From assembly GCA_001574975.1 (NCBI GenBank), contig KQ965756.1, positions 65,160-129,159 on the forward strand: a stretch of DNA of 64,000 bases, written 5' to 3'. Source of the DNA: Gonapodya prolifera JEL478. Lineage: Eukaryota; Monoblepharomycota; Monoblepharidomycetes; Monoblepharidales; Gonapodyaceae. The position numbers were made by a program, and so were the translations under genes. This document shows, in pieces, positions 44,593 to 56,331 of the stretch (position 1 is its first letter; every line of letters starts with the position of its first letter). The notes beneath the pieces were generated by a model, which had not been told where the DNA came from, did no database searches, and was given only the letters and a program-made list of their open reading frames with translations.

Positions 44593-45978
44593 ATGAACAC
44601 CCATCTATCGCTCTTTGTTCCGGGCTCCCCTTCAAGCTTTATTTTGCCTGAAACGGGATTGACATCTCCTGGGTCGCCTGGTCGTTCCGAGGCAGTCTTC
44701 GGTGAGAATAGTGTTGGGGAGTTGCGTTGCCTCTGTGTCTGAAACGACCTTGTTTTACTTTCATTTTCTGCCTACGCTACTTTTCGTTCTGAACAAACAT
44801 ATAGACTACTCTTATATGGCCCCAGAGTCGCCATCGATCTTGATGCCGGACGACTCCATGGACATGTACATTCCTCCAAGCCCATCGGCTTTGCCTGAGC
44901 GCGTACTTGCCTCCGATCTAGTGATCCCCAATCTTCCTTGCTCTGCTTCTCATAACTATACTCCTTCGTCTCCCCGGAAACGATTCTCTCCAACGCTGCC
45001 ATTCCTTCCTACTTCCGCGTCAGCATATTCACTGCGTTCTGCAGCGCGCAAACGTGCCGAACTGCTCACGTTACCGAACGAGGTTTTGCTCTCTGTCGTG
45101 GGGCACTTACCCGCCCGGGATATGGCACAGGCGCGTAGGGTGTCTAGGAGGATAAAGTGTCTTGCAGAAGTTCCACTCTCAAGATGGACAGTCGAGAGGA
45201 TTCGGAAGCTTCGATTGGAAGTAAAAGAGGTAAGTTCAGGGACGGGAATTCTCGTTTGGTGGGGCTCGTCGGAAATCGGATTGGGGACGATATCAGTTTC
45301 GTCGTCTTCTTGTCTAACCCACTTCATTCTTTGTAGGCGCGCACAACACTCACCTACTTGCGTCACCGCAAGCTTCCACTCCTACGCCACTACCGCTCAT
45401 TCCTTCGGAACCCAACTGCCACCGAACTTTCGGAACTCGCCTCCCACCCTAATCCCCCCCGCGAGCTCCGCATTGTCGCCGCATGTCTGCTCGCCCTCCA
45501 CGGATCACTCCCCTCTGATCAATCTTCGGCTTTTTCATCTTCCAGCTCCCTTCCGGACTCCACGACTTCTCTTCCTGTTGACCACTCATGGCCCACACTC
45601 CGCCGCGCCCTTCTGAACCCTTCATTCCGGCGCTGGCTCCGCTTACTCCCCAACAATGTGGACTCGGTGCCTACTCCTCGCGTGGCCCAAGTTGACGCAC
45701 TCATCGTTTCATCGTCACTGACCTACGAGCGCGCGCGGGCGTCAAGCATGGCCGCCTATAGGCTGCTCATTGTTGTTGCGGCGGCTCTGCAGGTGCGCCA
45801 TTTGGGCGAGGAGCTTGAGGAAGCGGAAGGAAAGGTGGAGAGGGTCAGGGGGAGATGGGCGGGTGGGAAGACGTTTGCTGGATACTTAGGGGTGGACGTG
45901 GAGGAGCAAGAGGAGATGGAGGAGGGCGATTTGGATAGTGGTGGGGGTGAGGACTTCCATGGTGCAGCGCCAGTATGA
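44593..45978 (+). CDS. F-box protein
   Basis: Three exons: from 44593 to about 44,701, from about 44,803 to 45,231, and from about 45,338 to the TGA at 45976-45978. After a Ser/Pro-rich N-terminus (PGSPSSFILPETGLTSPGSP; MYIPPSPSALPE) comes an F-box: LLTLPNEVLLSVVGHLPARD followed by MAQARRVSRRIKCLAE. F-box proteins bind SKP1 and bring substrates to the SCF ubiquitin ligase. The C-terminal half is helical, with an acidic tail (EEQEEMEEGDLDSGGGEDF) and no WD40 or LRR repeats, so the substrate cannot be guessed. A second ATG at 44818 would also give a protein containing the F-box. Confidence 0.75.
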
Positions 45979-46173
45979 CGTAGGGTTTGGAACAGGTAGC
46001 GCACATGCCGGTGGTACCGTTTAGATATATCTTCGGAATGACATTTAGATGATATGCAAAGTTTTGAAAGAGTGATTACGAACTTCTGCTGCTCAATTGG
46101 AACAGTCGCCTGAGGATCAAGATCAGGCATCTTTTGTTGTCAATGCAAATCTGTGACGAGAGTGAGCACTTTG

Positions 46174-48208
46174 ATGCGCCTGGTCGTTGAACGGTTGGTT
46201 TTGAGTACTTCCTACAGTATTCTGTGGATCGCTAGCGTTATCGTGTACTGGCGATTCCGGCACTCCAGAATGATTGCCGTGGTGAGCATGGACAGATGTT
46301 TGCAGTGATGACTGCTTCACTCTAACGAGCCGTCCATAAGCGATCGCCTTCCTTGATAATTTCTATGCTCGTCGGACAATTGTTGATATTCTGTGGCAAG
46401 TGCTTCCCATCACCAATGTTATCACACCAAGTTCAGAACCTTTCATTGCCTTAGGTGTCACGTTCATTGACTCCGGATTTACCGGCATCTCTTGTCAAGC
46501 TCATTATTATATTTACAATATTGGTGAGTATCAGTATCGCATGAGACGGCTATGTAGAAATATTGGTACACTCCCTTTCGTGTTTGCAGGTGTATCTTCC
46601 ACACTAATAGCGGGCGCAGCATCTTGCATAAAGGTACCTTGGAACTTGGTTGGATTTCTTACGGTAATCAAACGTTGATGAACTGTTAGGTCATCGTCAG
46701 ATTCCAAGAGAACAAAACGGCGATCCTTTCTGATCAAGATCAGCCTCCAACGAAGACCAATTTTCTCTTGGGAGTTTTGATGCGCCATCGAAAACGCGTC
46801 ACTACGGGGGCCTTGCTCTGTACAATACTCACAACGGTCGCCGCAGCTGTTTTCACCATTTTTTTGCCCAACGATGTGCTCAGACCTAACTCAGAACTTT
46901 GCACATTTGGAGATGCGGGTTATAACGTCCCAAATATTGCGTACCTGAGCAGCCTTGTTTTGGCCTTTCCAGTACTTCTTTGGATGCTTATTCGCGTTGA
47001 AGATGTTGCTAACATAAGGCGAGTAGCCGAGACATTTGCGCCGAATACTCCGCAACATGTGCTTTAATAAATGCAGTGTTCTCCCTTGGTCTTAATATCC
47101 ACCCAGTGTCTCATACGCCGCGGATCTGTTTTTTGGGTTCACAATGCTCGTTGCGCGTGGGTTCAATGCTCCAGAAGAAGACCGGTGCCAGAAGTACTAA
47201 ATCAGTTCGTCATCTTCATCTTTTTTGTGGGGTATGTGTGGTTGCACTTCAGATATCGTTACACATGCACGCTGGTTCCCATATGAGATTGTTAAGGACA
47301 CTATTGGTGGTGTTCTCCCGACTCTCGTCTATCTCGTCGAGTCACTGTGTGTTCAGGTCATGTATCCTGTGTTTGTAGCATGGAGAGTGGGTGAGTTTCC
47401 ACAATTGCTTTATGGTGGATCTGACTCACTTTCGTCATAACATGACAGAAACTCACCGCAGCAGCGTGCATAATGACCAGACATGGAATGAGCTATCATT
47501 TCAACGGTTCACCATATCCGCCCGAGGTGACCCTCTCTGGGAACAGTTTCGTTCGTTCGCCGCTCGTGCATTTTGTGCAGAGCTGGTGCTCTTCATCGAG
47601 AGTCACGATGAGGCGATGGAAGTTGCTGTTTCCAGCTTTGCGGAATCTCATTTGCCTTCCAGGGATGTTTCTGATTCCAAAGTATGTGACACCCCCCCTT
47701 ATTCCTACGTTGGAGGCACCTTGCAACAATGGATCAACGGCTCCTTTGGTCAAATGATTGCCTTAAATGCCCACTTGCCCCTTGTGCCAATCGTCCCTGA
47801 GGTTGCGCGGCCGCTCTTTCAAGCACTGTACGACCGTTATGTGGCTCCAGGTGCCGAATACCAGTTGAACTTGTCCTTCTCGACAACCCGGACGGTTCAG
47901 AAAGCTATTGCCAGTGGGAAATTCCCGCTTTCAGTTTTTGACGGTGAGCTTTCGCAATCGCAATGATATGCAGCTGCAAGAATTGCAATGTTCCAAGAGC
48001 AATAGGTGTCCGTTATGAAGTCCTCCAAAGTCTCTTTGAAAATACATTCCCCAAGTTCTCAGCATCGATTTTGCACAATGAAAAGGCGAAAGGCTTTTTG
48101 CCAGGTCAAAAGGCAAATCAAGTCTCTAAACGAAAGCCGTTACCAGTATTGCACAGTGCAGTTAATCGAATGAGGAGCAGCAAGGGTGAAAGCAGCATGT
48201 GTCCCTAA
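46174..48208 (+). CDS. Seven-transmembrane receptor fused to an RGS domain
   Basis: Hydrophobic segments on successive exons: SYSILWIASVIVYWRFRH, FIALGVTFIDSGF, GVSSTLIAGAAS, RVTTGALLCTILTTVAAAVF, YLSSLVLAFPVLLWMLIRVE, and DTIGGVLPTLVYLVESLCVQ. A cytoplasmic RGS domain follows: WNELSFQRFTISARGDPLWE, FAARAFCAELVLFIESHDEA, ARPLFQALYDRYVAPGAEYQ, LNLSFSTTRTVQKAIASGKF, SVFDG, then VRYEVLQSLFENTFPKFSAS, which is the standard RGS helix order (last pair with FD and TFPKF). A basic Lys/Ser tail ends at TAA 48206-48208. 7TM-RGS proteins (plant AtRGS1, fungal GprK-type) speed GTP hydrolysis on G-alpha in response to signals. The start at 46174 and the first two exon joins are not certain; phases there do not fit perfectly. 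Confidence 0.7.
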
Positions 48209-48380
48209 CATTTATTTCATTTGGATGAACAATACCATTTTCTTGCACGTCTTATTAATGGAATGACTACTTCTATAACACCGTAACTGGTGGGACTACT
48301 CTTCACGATAGCGTGGCAGCGAAAAGAGTGTGAAACGAAAGCAAGGTCGGAGGGGGTTGGGGAGACACTGGTGGAGTACG

Positions 48381-49325
48381 CTACACCAAAACTGTCCCGT
48401 CCGGCGACTGTTTGGCAGCATCGGCAAGTTTGTCATGTTCATGAATGTCCAGGCTGTCCCAGGGATAAAACACTAAATGGAACCGTCAAGTGAGAGGCGA
48501 CTGACAAACGGTGATGAACAAGGAATGCATACCCCAAACGTCTGGGACTTCCACACACGCAAAGTATTCCGCTCTTCGAACTTCTACCCGTTTAGGTTTG
48601 ACCTTGTTGTGGACGACAAATGTCCTCACGACAGTTCCATGATCTGTATCGCCATTGGCTAATTCGGGTTGTTCAGCTCTTCGGGTTTCCGCCTGACGAT
48701 CAATGTCCTTCCAGAGCTCTTCCACGGCGAATGATAAAGTGGCGCGGGTGTCATCGATTTCGTCGACTATCAAAATCTTCTTGCCCAAGAGGTCCACGTA
48801 ACTGTGCCCAAGAGGGTCTGTTGTGTTGAGCCATTGTACCTTCACAACATTGGTGCCCATAACATTGTCTATCCCAAGGTTGCCCATATCTGCATTTCAA
48901 GACAACATGGGGACCAGGGTTGGTCTGTTACAAGCTTCCCAAGCGTTGTGACGTTCTTGTAATACCTTCGTACAAGTTGAGCCCAATCGTGTACAAGGGA
49001 ACGGTCTTCTTGAGTAACCGCTTGTAGAATGATCGCAGTATTCGGGCAGGTCTGGGGATGCACTTTAGGTGAGACCAAACTGGGTTCGATGGATTGAGTC
49101 GCTTCGGGACGTGAATCTCACAGGAATCCACCCGTCCCAATCGCTATGACATAGTCTGGTACGAAGTCCGCGGAAAATGTGGGGAACGTATCATGAATCG
49201 CCTACCATGGAGGGTTAGAGTATCGTTTATTAGCTTTATCGACGTGAGCCACTCTTGGGGAGCATCACCTTGTGGATGTCGTTGTAAGCGACGATGAACT
49301 TCTTGATCTTCGGAGCGGCCATCAT
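48381..49325 (-). CDS. HPT1: Purine phosphoribosyltransferase, HPT1/XPT type
   Basis: Salvage enzyme joining hypoxanthine, guanine or xanthine to PRPP. Start MMAAPKIKKFIVAYNDIHK (exon 49325-49269), then AIHDTFPTFSADFVPDYVIA with IGTGGF, spliced to LPARILRSFYKRLLKKTVPL, YTIGLNLYE, then DNVMGTNVVKVQWLN, the PRPP-binding loop KKILIVDEIDDTRATLSFAV, a helix EELWKDIDRQAETRRAEQ, TVVRTFVVHNKVKPKRVEVR, YFACVEVPDVW and, across the last intron, VFYPWDSLDIHEHDK ending SPDGTVLV. The order GGF.PARILR...LYE...ILIVDE.DDTR..L...VPD.W..YPW is that of yeast Hpt1. Four or five introns. The first Met pair (49325 or 49322) cannot be separated. Confidence 0.9.
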
Positions 49326-49728
49326 GGTTTTTTCTTCACTAGTTCCTTTCCTTGATTGATCGGCTGCGGACGCGCTCGCATGACTTGGTTAACACCGTTC
49401 CCTCGTGAACTTTCCCCTCCCACATAATTTTACCCTCTTCTTTCTCTTTCTTTCATACTTTCTCTCTCTCCCTTTACCTGGCTTATGCGGGCTGATGCAG
49501 CTGTTCACTCATCGCTGGCGTGATTTAGTTGTAAGCTTTTGTGCAGGAGAAGAGGTCCTTCGATGTGAGCAAATTGAATGTTAGCATGGATTGCTACAAC
49601 TATCAATGCATCAAATGGAACAGCAAGCGAGGTGGAAACTGGGGAGTCGGTTGTGAAATTGTGGAGTGAGCAAATCATTTCAATTTGGGAGACCAAGTTA
49701 AGTTGTCACTATCTACCCTCCAACACAG
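49326..49728. other. Intergenic spacer with pyrimidine-rich tract
   Basis: Upstream of the phosphoribosyltransferase gene; a CT-rich block at 49,430-49,480 may be promoter DNA. No gene seen. Confidence 0.4.
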
Positions 49729-50677
49729 TTACGCCTGGTTCACTCCTTTCCATCCAGGTGCCCAGAATCCATCCCTCCAAATACCCCTTTGCGATGGAAT
49801 GAGGCTTTCCCCTTCACGACTCAATGGTTGCTCCACGAGAACCTCCACAACGCGCTGGTGAGCAAGGGCGACGGCAGCACCGACCATGGGGAAAATGAAG
49901 AAGCGGGTGGGTCGGCCGGCTAGTGTCATGGGACGCGGAAACGTGTTAGCAGAACTCGACGTATCACACGGTTCTCATGACAAAGTTCCAGGTGCTGCAT
50001 TCGCCTTGTAGCCACAATACTCAATAGTTACTGGCTGTGATCTCCACCCATGAATCCACGTTATGATGTTCGGCAAGTCAAGGTGTTGTTTTATCGTGTG
50101 CACCCCTTCAAAGCGAACCATAATGGCACACCACAACATGCAGCCAATACTCACATGCTGCTCCCAAAATTGCTCCGACTGCAGCTCCACCGAATGGAGC
50201 GTTCCAAGCGTCCTCCGTGTCTCGGATATAGTTTGAAGCGAACCATTGAGAGGCAACGTAAGTTGCGGCCAGGGCACCTGCGGAGCATCGACGGAAAAAG
50301 GTTTGAAAAACGAACGGAAGAGGAGATTTCCGTCAAGAATGAGGGCAGAACTCCTTGGGTTGCAGAAAGTGATGCGTCTTGAGCAAACAACGACCTTCAC
50401 GCTCCATTCCCCTTCCATCCCCGGAATCCAAAAGCATTTTCCAATAAATAAAAACAACCAGCTCACCTCCAAGTCCCGTGCCTTTCCCTGCGCCTACCAA
50501 CGCAGCACCTGCCGCGTTCTTGGTCCACCAGCCGTAAGCACCGCCCACCAAGGCACCAGCGTAAGCGCCAGCGATAGCAGAGTGAATGGCCACGGACGCA
50601 AGGGTGGCCCCGTGGAGTGGACTCCGATCGTGTGTGTGGATGAAGGCATTGAGGACGTAGGAGTTTGACGGGCCCAT
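49729..50677 (-). CDS. Tim17/Tim22-like small membrane protein, probably complex I subunit NDUFA11-like
   Basis: Three exons (50677-50467, 50277-50155, 49919-49729) give 174 residues. It begins MGPSNSYVLNAFIHTHDRSP and has glycine-rich membrane helices: SAIAGAYAGALVGGAYGWWT, AAGAALVGAGKGTGLGG, ALAATYVASQWFASNYIRDT, EDAWNAPFGGAAVGAILGAA, then FFIFPMVGAAVALAHQRVVE and a short tail. The arrangement of four Gly/Ala-rich helices with R..ED.WN...GG.A.G between helices 3 and 4 is that of the Tim17 superfamily, and size and the DDxWN-like motif fit NDUFA11/B14.7 of respiratory complex I. The assignment within the superfamily is inferred. A longer upstream open frame could add about 49 residues but reads like leader. 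Confidence 0.65.
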
Positions 50678-51289
50678 CGTCGAGGCGGGAGACGGCGAGG
50701 ATTGGAGTGCAAAAAGGCTTTCCGAAGACGAGCAACCGTCAGCCGATTGCTCAGGGTCAGCAGTGGTCGGGGGGGAAAGAAGCTGATTTTCCTCAACACA
50801 ATTCTGGTCCTTCTCACAAACCAACCACCAAGAAAATTAATCCCAACGAGTGGATGCTTCTCAGGGGAACCGTACTCAAATGAGAAGTCAGTATGTCGAA
50901 TCAAATAAGTAAATATTCTATGTGACGAAAGGACAAAACAATTTCACCCTTCAATCCCCTCGCGGACTCCTGGTGATTTGAGGAAGGTTAGAATTGCTGA
51001 CAGGTGGTATGCAATCACGTCGTGCAGTTTCTGTCGAAGATGCGTAGTGAAGCTGCGAAGCTGTGGCCTACTAGGCCGTTTGTTTCGGCTCAACTTGTCC
51101 GTGTCTCGTGACCTGGCGTTCCGTGACCACCGACGTGTTCTTCGGTTGAACAAGCTACACGCCTGCCCCTGTTTTTACGCGGGCAAATCCAGAGATAGCA
51201 GCACAAAAGGTAAACGAGATAGACCCTGCCTGGAGTGATTCGCCTGTGATGAGATCACCGCTCACCACCGATTAGTTCCCAAACCAGAC
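50678..51289. promoter_or_regulatory. Divergent intergenic region
   Basis: About 600 bp between the start of the minus-strand Tim17-like gene and the plus-strand acidic orphan gene; no coding signal, probably two promoters. Confidence 0.4.
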
Positions 51290-52591
51290 ATGGCTTCCAC
51301 TTTCGCCATCCAGGATACGCAGCCCACCGAGCAAACAGAGGTAGTGGACGCTGGGAGCTCCGACTTTGATGGAAGCGACTTAGAAATGATCGACTACGAC
51401 GATTTTTCCAGCTCCGATGGCGAGGAAGAGTGTGTGGGCGGCAGCTCGGATGAAGAAGACGGGGTGATCCTTGTGGGCAAGATTCGTGCAGGCTCGGATG
51501 ATGGGGAAGCGGACACCACCACTATGGACGAATTGCCCAAGGATATGTTCCAGACCCGCCGCAAATCGTTGCTCGTTGCTGACGATGAACTCGATGCGCT
51601 CCCAAGCGCCAGTCCTAGTCCGGTGTCGCAGGAGCAGGATACCGATGGCGGTCAAGTCTCTACACAGCCGAGTGCAACTACCCTGGAACCAACTGCTGCA
51701 CCAATCTCAGCGCCAAGGCGGCCAGCCTCACCATACGTGCAAAGATTAGCGCCAAACCGTACTCGTCCAGCAATGCCGGAATCGTTCTATGGTCTGCGCC
51801 TCCGTCGCCGGAACAAGCGAATGCGCAGGGGTATTGATGTTGAAGCAGTCGATCCTGATTCGGAGCACGAGCTGCCGTTGCCGAGGGGTACCATTTCACC
51901 AAAGCGTGTTGAGTCGGGCTTGGCCAAGATCGTCGAAACGGATGAGTCGAAAGTGTTACAAACGGCCCGCGCATCGCGCACGGGCTACGGCTACTTTGAC
52001 AACGTCATGGTTGGAGCGGCTGTATGGTACGTATGCGTGTCAACGCCCTTTGTTTTTCGTGCATCATGTTCATGTTTGTGCCATTTCTCCAGCCTGGTCA
52101 TCCTGCTGGTTCCAATGTTCACCCCTCTGCACAAGCCCACAGACGTTTCCACCGAGCCACGCACACTGTACCGCTTCTCTCGCGTGGCCATCGGCAACAG
52201 CAGCGGCACGGGGATGTACATCCCTCGCGACCGCACGACGGACATTGTGCCGGCGCCGGCAAGGGAGCTCATTGCTGTGTCCGTGTACGAAAAGGCGATG
52301 CAGATGCATCCATCGATCCAGCCGGTGGCAGGGGGTGTGAAAAGGCAGCCAAGAAGGTGGAGGAAGTGTGCAGGTGCAGGTGCAAGTGCAGGATCGGTGT
52401 CGTCATTAGACCATACCCAGTCACTCACGATCGTGTCGGAGGGCTCGAAAGATCTTACAGCCGTCGGCGCCGGCGCCGCTGCTCCTGAAACGGTCGGGAC
52501 CCTGACCCTGTCTCGGATGAGAGCCGCTGCCAAAACGAAACCGTCCCGTCGCGCAAGAAGGAGAGCAACGGAGGCAGGTCCGTCGACCTAG
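51290..52591 (+). CDS. Acidic orphan protein
   Basis: An ATG at 51290 opens a continuous frame to TAG at 52589-52591. The N-terminal 90 residues are strongly acidic (SSDFDGSDLEMIDYDDFSSS, DGEEECVGGSSDEEDG), followed by a Ser/Pro/Thr-rich part, a basic patch (YGLRLRRRNKRMRRG), and a region ESGLAKIVETDESKVLQTAR. A likely 66-bp in-frame intron (GTACGT at 52,027 to CCAG at 52,092) would join YGYFDNVMVGAAV to LVILLVPMFTPLHKP. The C-terminal part (TLYRFSRVAIGNSSGTGMYI) ends in a basic Arg/Ala-rich tail. I do not recognise a family. Composition suggests a mostly disordered, perhaps nuclear, protein. Confidence 0.55.
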   Translation: MASTFAIQDTQPTEQTEVVDAGSSDFDGSDLEMIDYDDFSSSDGEEECVGGSSDEEDGVILVGKIRAGSDDGEADTTTMDELPKDMFQTRRKSLLVADDELDALPSASPSPVSQEQDTDGGQVSTQPSATTLEPTAAPISAPRRPASPYVQRLAPNRTRPAMPESFYGLRLRRRNKRMRRGIDVEAVDPDSEHELPLPRGTISPKRVESGLAKIVETDESKVLQTARASRTGYGYFDNVMVGAAVWYVCVSTPFVFRASCSCLCHFSSLVILLVPMFTPLHKPTDVSTEPRTLYRFSRVAIGNSSGTGMYIPRDRTTDIVPAPARELIAVSVYEKAMQMHPSIQPVAGGVKRQPRRWRKCAGAGASAGSVSSLDHTQSLTIVSEGSKDLTAVGAGAAAPETVGTLTLSRMRAAAKTKPSRRARRRATEAGPST

Positions 52592-52728
52592 GTGTACGAC
52601 CTACGTCGATGCGTGGATCCGTGGGAGGCGTTATGAAATACAACGGAGCTATGATACTATGGTGATGGCGCGTTCGGGGGAGGAGAGAGCGGGTACTCTT
52701 TCATCGTCGCTTGTTGCGCTTTTTTTCC

Positions 52729-52965
52729 CACTTCGTACTTTTCCATTTTTCATATTCTTTCTTTGAAACCCCATTTGTACCATTGTCGGAACGGGAAACA
52801 AACCTTTTAACAAATATACTTCCCCGTTCGTACGAACACTGTTTCACACCTCGTACTTTCCATCATTCATATTCTTTTTTTTGAAAACCCCATTTGTACC
52901 ATTTGTCAAGAAACGAAACCTCATAATAAATAAACTCCCATTCGTACCAAAATCACTTTTCGTCT
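52729..52965. repeat. Tandem duplication of about 117 bp
   Basis: Two adjacent copies start CACTTCGTAC (52,729) and CACCTCGTAC (52,846) and share a core with CATATTCTTT, GAAACCCCATTTGTACCATT and CGTAC ends. It lies in the 3' flank of the acidic orphan gene. Confidence 0.75.
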
Positions 52966-53048
52966 AAAGTACAGTACAGTCTAGCATGCCCAGAGAACCC
53001 GCTCCGAGCACGAAAACTCCCCAACTCCACAACGCCAATTCATTTCAT

Positions 53049-55091
53049 TTATACCGGAGTGGCCGGGGTGACCTTGATAGACAACCACGCCTGCCCCGGC
53101 CCGCGCACGTCACCGCCGCCGCGGTGCATGTTATTGTTCATGGTCATCGACTCGGTTGCAAGCGGGGACGAGCCCGGCGCCGTCGCCGTGGGCGTTTTGG
53201 GAAGTTGGAGGAGGAAGGTGGACGAGACGGATCGCACGCTTAGGACTTGCGAGGGCGCTGGTTGGGCGGGGCTGAGCATCAAGTGGTCACTGCGCCACGA
53301 TGGCAATGTGCGTGAGGGGTGAGGTCGAGGTTGAGCTCGTGTGATGTGCCGAAAGTGGGCCGCGCACTCTGCACTCACAGCGGAATCATCCCCAACATGT
53401 CCGTGCTAATATTTCTCCCCAGCGCCCATCCGTCGCGGTACACCGTCTTGATCTTGACGAGATCGTCGATCTCAAGCGCGATTTCATCTTCGTTGGCCGG
53501 TTCGAACCGGGTCACGGTCACGAAGGGGGGCAGGCGCGCGGGAAGTTCGTACTGGTACTGTCCGTCGTCGACACCGACCAGTTGCATGTAGGCCCAGTGG
53601 GGGGTCTGGAATGGGAGTGGGGGGCGTTAGGATAGGACAGCGAGGTTGGATAGTGGGAGAAAGGAGAGGTAAGTTACGTACCTGTAAAGCTTGCTGCGGT
53701 GTGCCGGGCTGTTTATTGTTCACAGCATCACACGTAACCAATGCATGAAAGCAGTTAGCCCACGAAAGAGAAGCCAAATATTCGGTGAGAAGAAATTACC
53801 TGGAACATTTCCTGCGATTCCGGCTGCTCGTAGATCATGGGCATGATCGTAGACGGCGTTGGGTACACCTCGGACGTGATGCGGGTGGCTGTGACGGTCG
53901 GAGGCGGGTGTGATTGCGATTGCGAGTCCACGTCCATGGTCCACGCCGAGGTGCGGAAACTGTTCTCGCTTTGGATCGCAGATTGTCTGAAGTTGTGTTC
54001 CCTCTGCATGGCGGATTGGCGGGATAGGCTGGGCGTGAAGGCGAAGGATCCCAGTACGGCTGGTGGGACGGACTGCATGGGTTTCCAGCCGGAGGAGGGG
54101 CCGCCGACGATTGCGGGGCCATCTGCGGTGCCGTGGGGGGGAATGTGAATTGAGCATGGGAGTACGGCGGCGGTCGACGCGTGAGGAGATTTCAGTTTAA
54201 TCGTTTTCGGCGACGCGTGATTCGATTCAGTTCAACCGTTCGTGGTCGCATGATGCAATTTCGGGTCAATCATTGTCGTCGATGTGTGATTCGATTTCAG
54301 ATCATTTGCGATTGAGTAAAATTGGAAAATTCGATCAATAAAGCCAAAGGATACGCACCATCTCCTTTGAAAATCATGCGTCGTCGTTTATCACCTCTGC
54401 GCCGCCATACAATCAACCCGGCGACAACCAAGGCGGCAATGAAGAGCGCCACCAAGCTACCAGCAATGACTCCCGTTGAAGAACCCGACCCGGAGTCTGC
54501 ATCCCCACTCGACGCTCCGAATGCCAGGGGCGTGCCCTCGACAGCTGCGCTTTGGGCGGCGATGGGCGGCGGCGAGGATGATGTGGCAGCTGTGGTGGAG
54601 GTTTTGGCAGCAGACGAGACGGGGATGACCAAGGGGGGCGATCGTGTCGTTGTCGTCGTTGTTGCTGGAGGCAGAGTTGTGGTTGTGGTCTGTCGAGCAG
54701 GAGCCGAGGTGGTCGCGGGTAAGGGCGGTGGTGCTGGTTGAAGCGTCTGGCGCCCCCTCGCGGTGGAGGAGGACGTCCTGCCCCGTGCTGCAGCCGTGGT
54801 GGGCTGTGCGTATGGGTTCAGCCAGTCCCAGAAGTCTGCCGTTGTCGTGGGGTCGTCTGGCTGCGGCATCTCCCACGGGTTGCTGCCCACGCCCATGGGA
54901 TCGTTGCCCCCCCACATCGGACCCTGCCGCGCGGCAAGGGATCCAGACCGCGACGCTTCCTGTGCTGCCATCGCGCTGTCGCGGGGTGGGAGAGTCACTT
55001 TGGAGGAGAGAGGGCTTGCCGGGCCCTGAGGCACGACTGACGGCGACATCCCCCCACCTCCCCAGGTATTCTCCAAATTTGGAATATTCAA
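53049..55091 (-). CDS. Single-pass membrane protein with Ser/Thr-rich ectodomain and cytoplasmic SH3 domain
   Basis: The ectodomain is rich in Thr, Ser, Pro and Ala (for example PPATTTTTTRSPPLVIPVSS), probably O-glycosylated. One membrane helix GVIAGSLVALFIAALVVAGL is followed by a stop-transfer IVWRRRGDKRRR and MIFKGDG, where an intron starts. The cytoplasmic part has a Gln/Ser-rich section (FRQSAIQSENSFRTSA) and an SH3 domain: VTRFEPANEDEIALEIDDLV, KIKTVYRDGWALGRNISTDM, LGMIP, with the ALYDY-like start altered to TRFEP but W and P positions kept. The C-terminus ends at TAA 53049. The start shown (MNIPNLENTWGGGG) lacks a signal peptide, so an upstream exon is likely. Resembles fungal wall-stress or FUS1-type sensors in layout. 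A related gene follows at 56332-57497. Confidence 0.65.
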
Positions 55092-56331
55092 GGAGAACAG
55101 GCGTGTTCAGAGCGCATTGCACGGCAGTAACAGCCGCGGATTTTACGTGTCGTCCGGATAGGAATAGCACCACAAACTCTGATGAGCTGGAAAACTTGAA
55201 TTTGAATGATAACATTCGCATCGGAGAGATGACTGATACAAATTCGGCTTTCTGCCACCAGCACCTGGATAGTTATTTCAGTCAGAGATGGTTGCAACGA
55301 AAAATGAATAATAACTTTTCACTTGTTTGAAAGCGGCAACATTCCAACCGAAAATCAAAATCAAAACGGACACTCCGACACTCCCCTCCTGCGCCTGGCG
55401 TCACCGCGAGACATGTGTGGACAGAGCCGCTACGGCGAACTCCATGGCAATTCCGGGCAGCCCTGCGTGTTGCAAGACCTAAGTCGGAGCCAACATACGT
55501 GTTCGAGCGAGCTGCACCAGCATTTTAGTGCTGTGACCGTCCAGGCCAGTGGGAGTGCAAGGGAGTGCAACGTTCCGGGAGACCCTGAACCTTTCGCTGC
55601 GCATGTATTGGTCTCTCCGCTCGATGTGTCATAGCATCAGGATAGCGTAATTGGCCTTGTCATGGTTACAAATAGACAACTTGTGATAATGCTTTCCAGC
55701 CTGCAAATGAAGTTCGCGCTTCCTAGAAGTGTGCCTATGCAAACCGTCCAAGGTCCGGAGATAAACCAACTCCGATCTCTTCCCCCCTCAGCTGGGCTAC
55801 GTGATTGGCAACGGGTTTTGCGGTTCCGATGATGCTCCCAGTGTATCTTGAAATCGCGGACAAGCATGTAGCCCTCCAACGCTCAACGCTCAACGTTCAC
55901 AAATTGCTTGGACCTCGCGTGCCGGGATTTTGAACCCGGTTGGGTTTGAGTCTTTCTGATGATATTGCGCTGTTAGGTATAACCCCAGTTGCAGTTCAGC
56001 ATGCATGCAGAATGGGTCAATTCTCGGTCCAGGTGTTCGAGGACGAGCGCCACCATTCTCTCGAGCGGAACTCACACAACTCGTTCAAAGGGACTCGACG
56101 GTACTATGCCGGTGCTTTTCAGACGTCCGTGGAGAGGTTTCTGTCTCATTGAACCAAGCACGGACGCTGGCGCCGCCGCCACTCGCGAGAGCACACGATC
56201 AAAACGATGACGAGTACAGTTCATGATATATACTATGATAGGACATAGATGACGGCGGATACCAGTCTAGACCACTGAAAATCACTGAACTTCTGCACAA
56301 GAGCGAGACTGTAGGCTGCAAGACTCCACTG
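55092..56331. other. 1.2-kb intergenic region
   Basis: No recognisable gene; open frames are short and lack domains. Probably contains the upstream exon and promoter of the SH3 membrane protein. A short AACGCTC direct repeat lies near 55,880, and a tRNA-like T-arm sequence near 55,920 was examined and rejected. Confidence 0.45.

Noticed and set aside
54322-55330. Plus-strand frames opposite the SH3 membrane protein
   Set aside because: Antisense shadows of Ser/Thr-rich coding DNA with no domain of their own.
55900-55990. tRNA-like sequence (CCGGGTTCAAAATCCCGG on the minus strand)
   Set aside because: The T-arm look-alike has an oversized loop, and no matching 5' acceptor strand or D-arm was found upstream.
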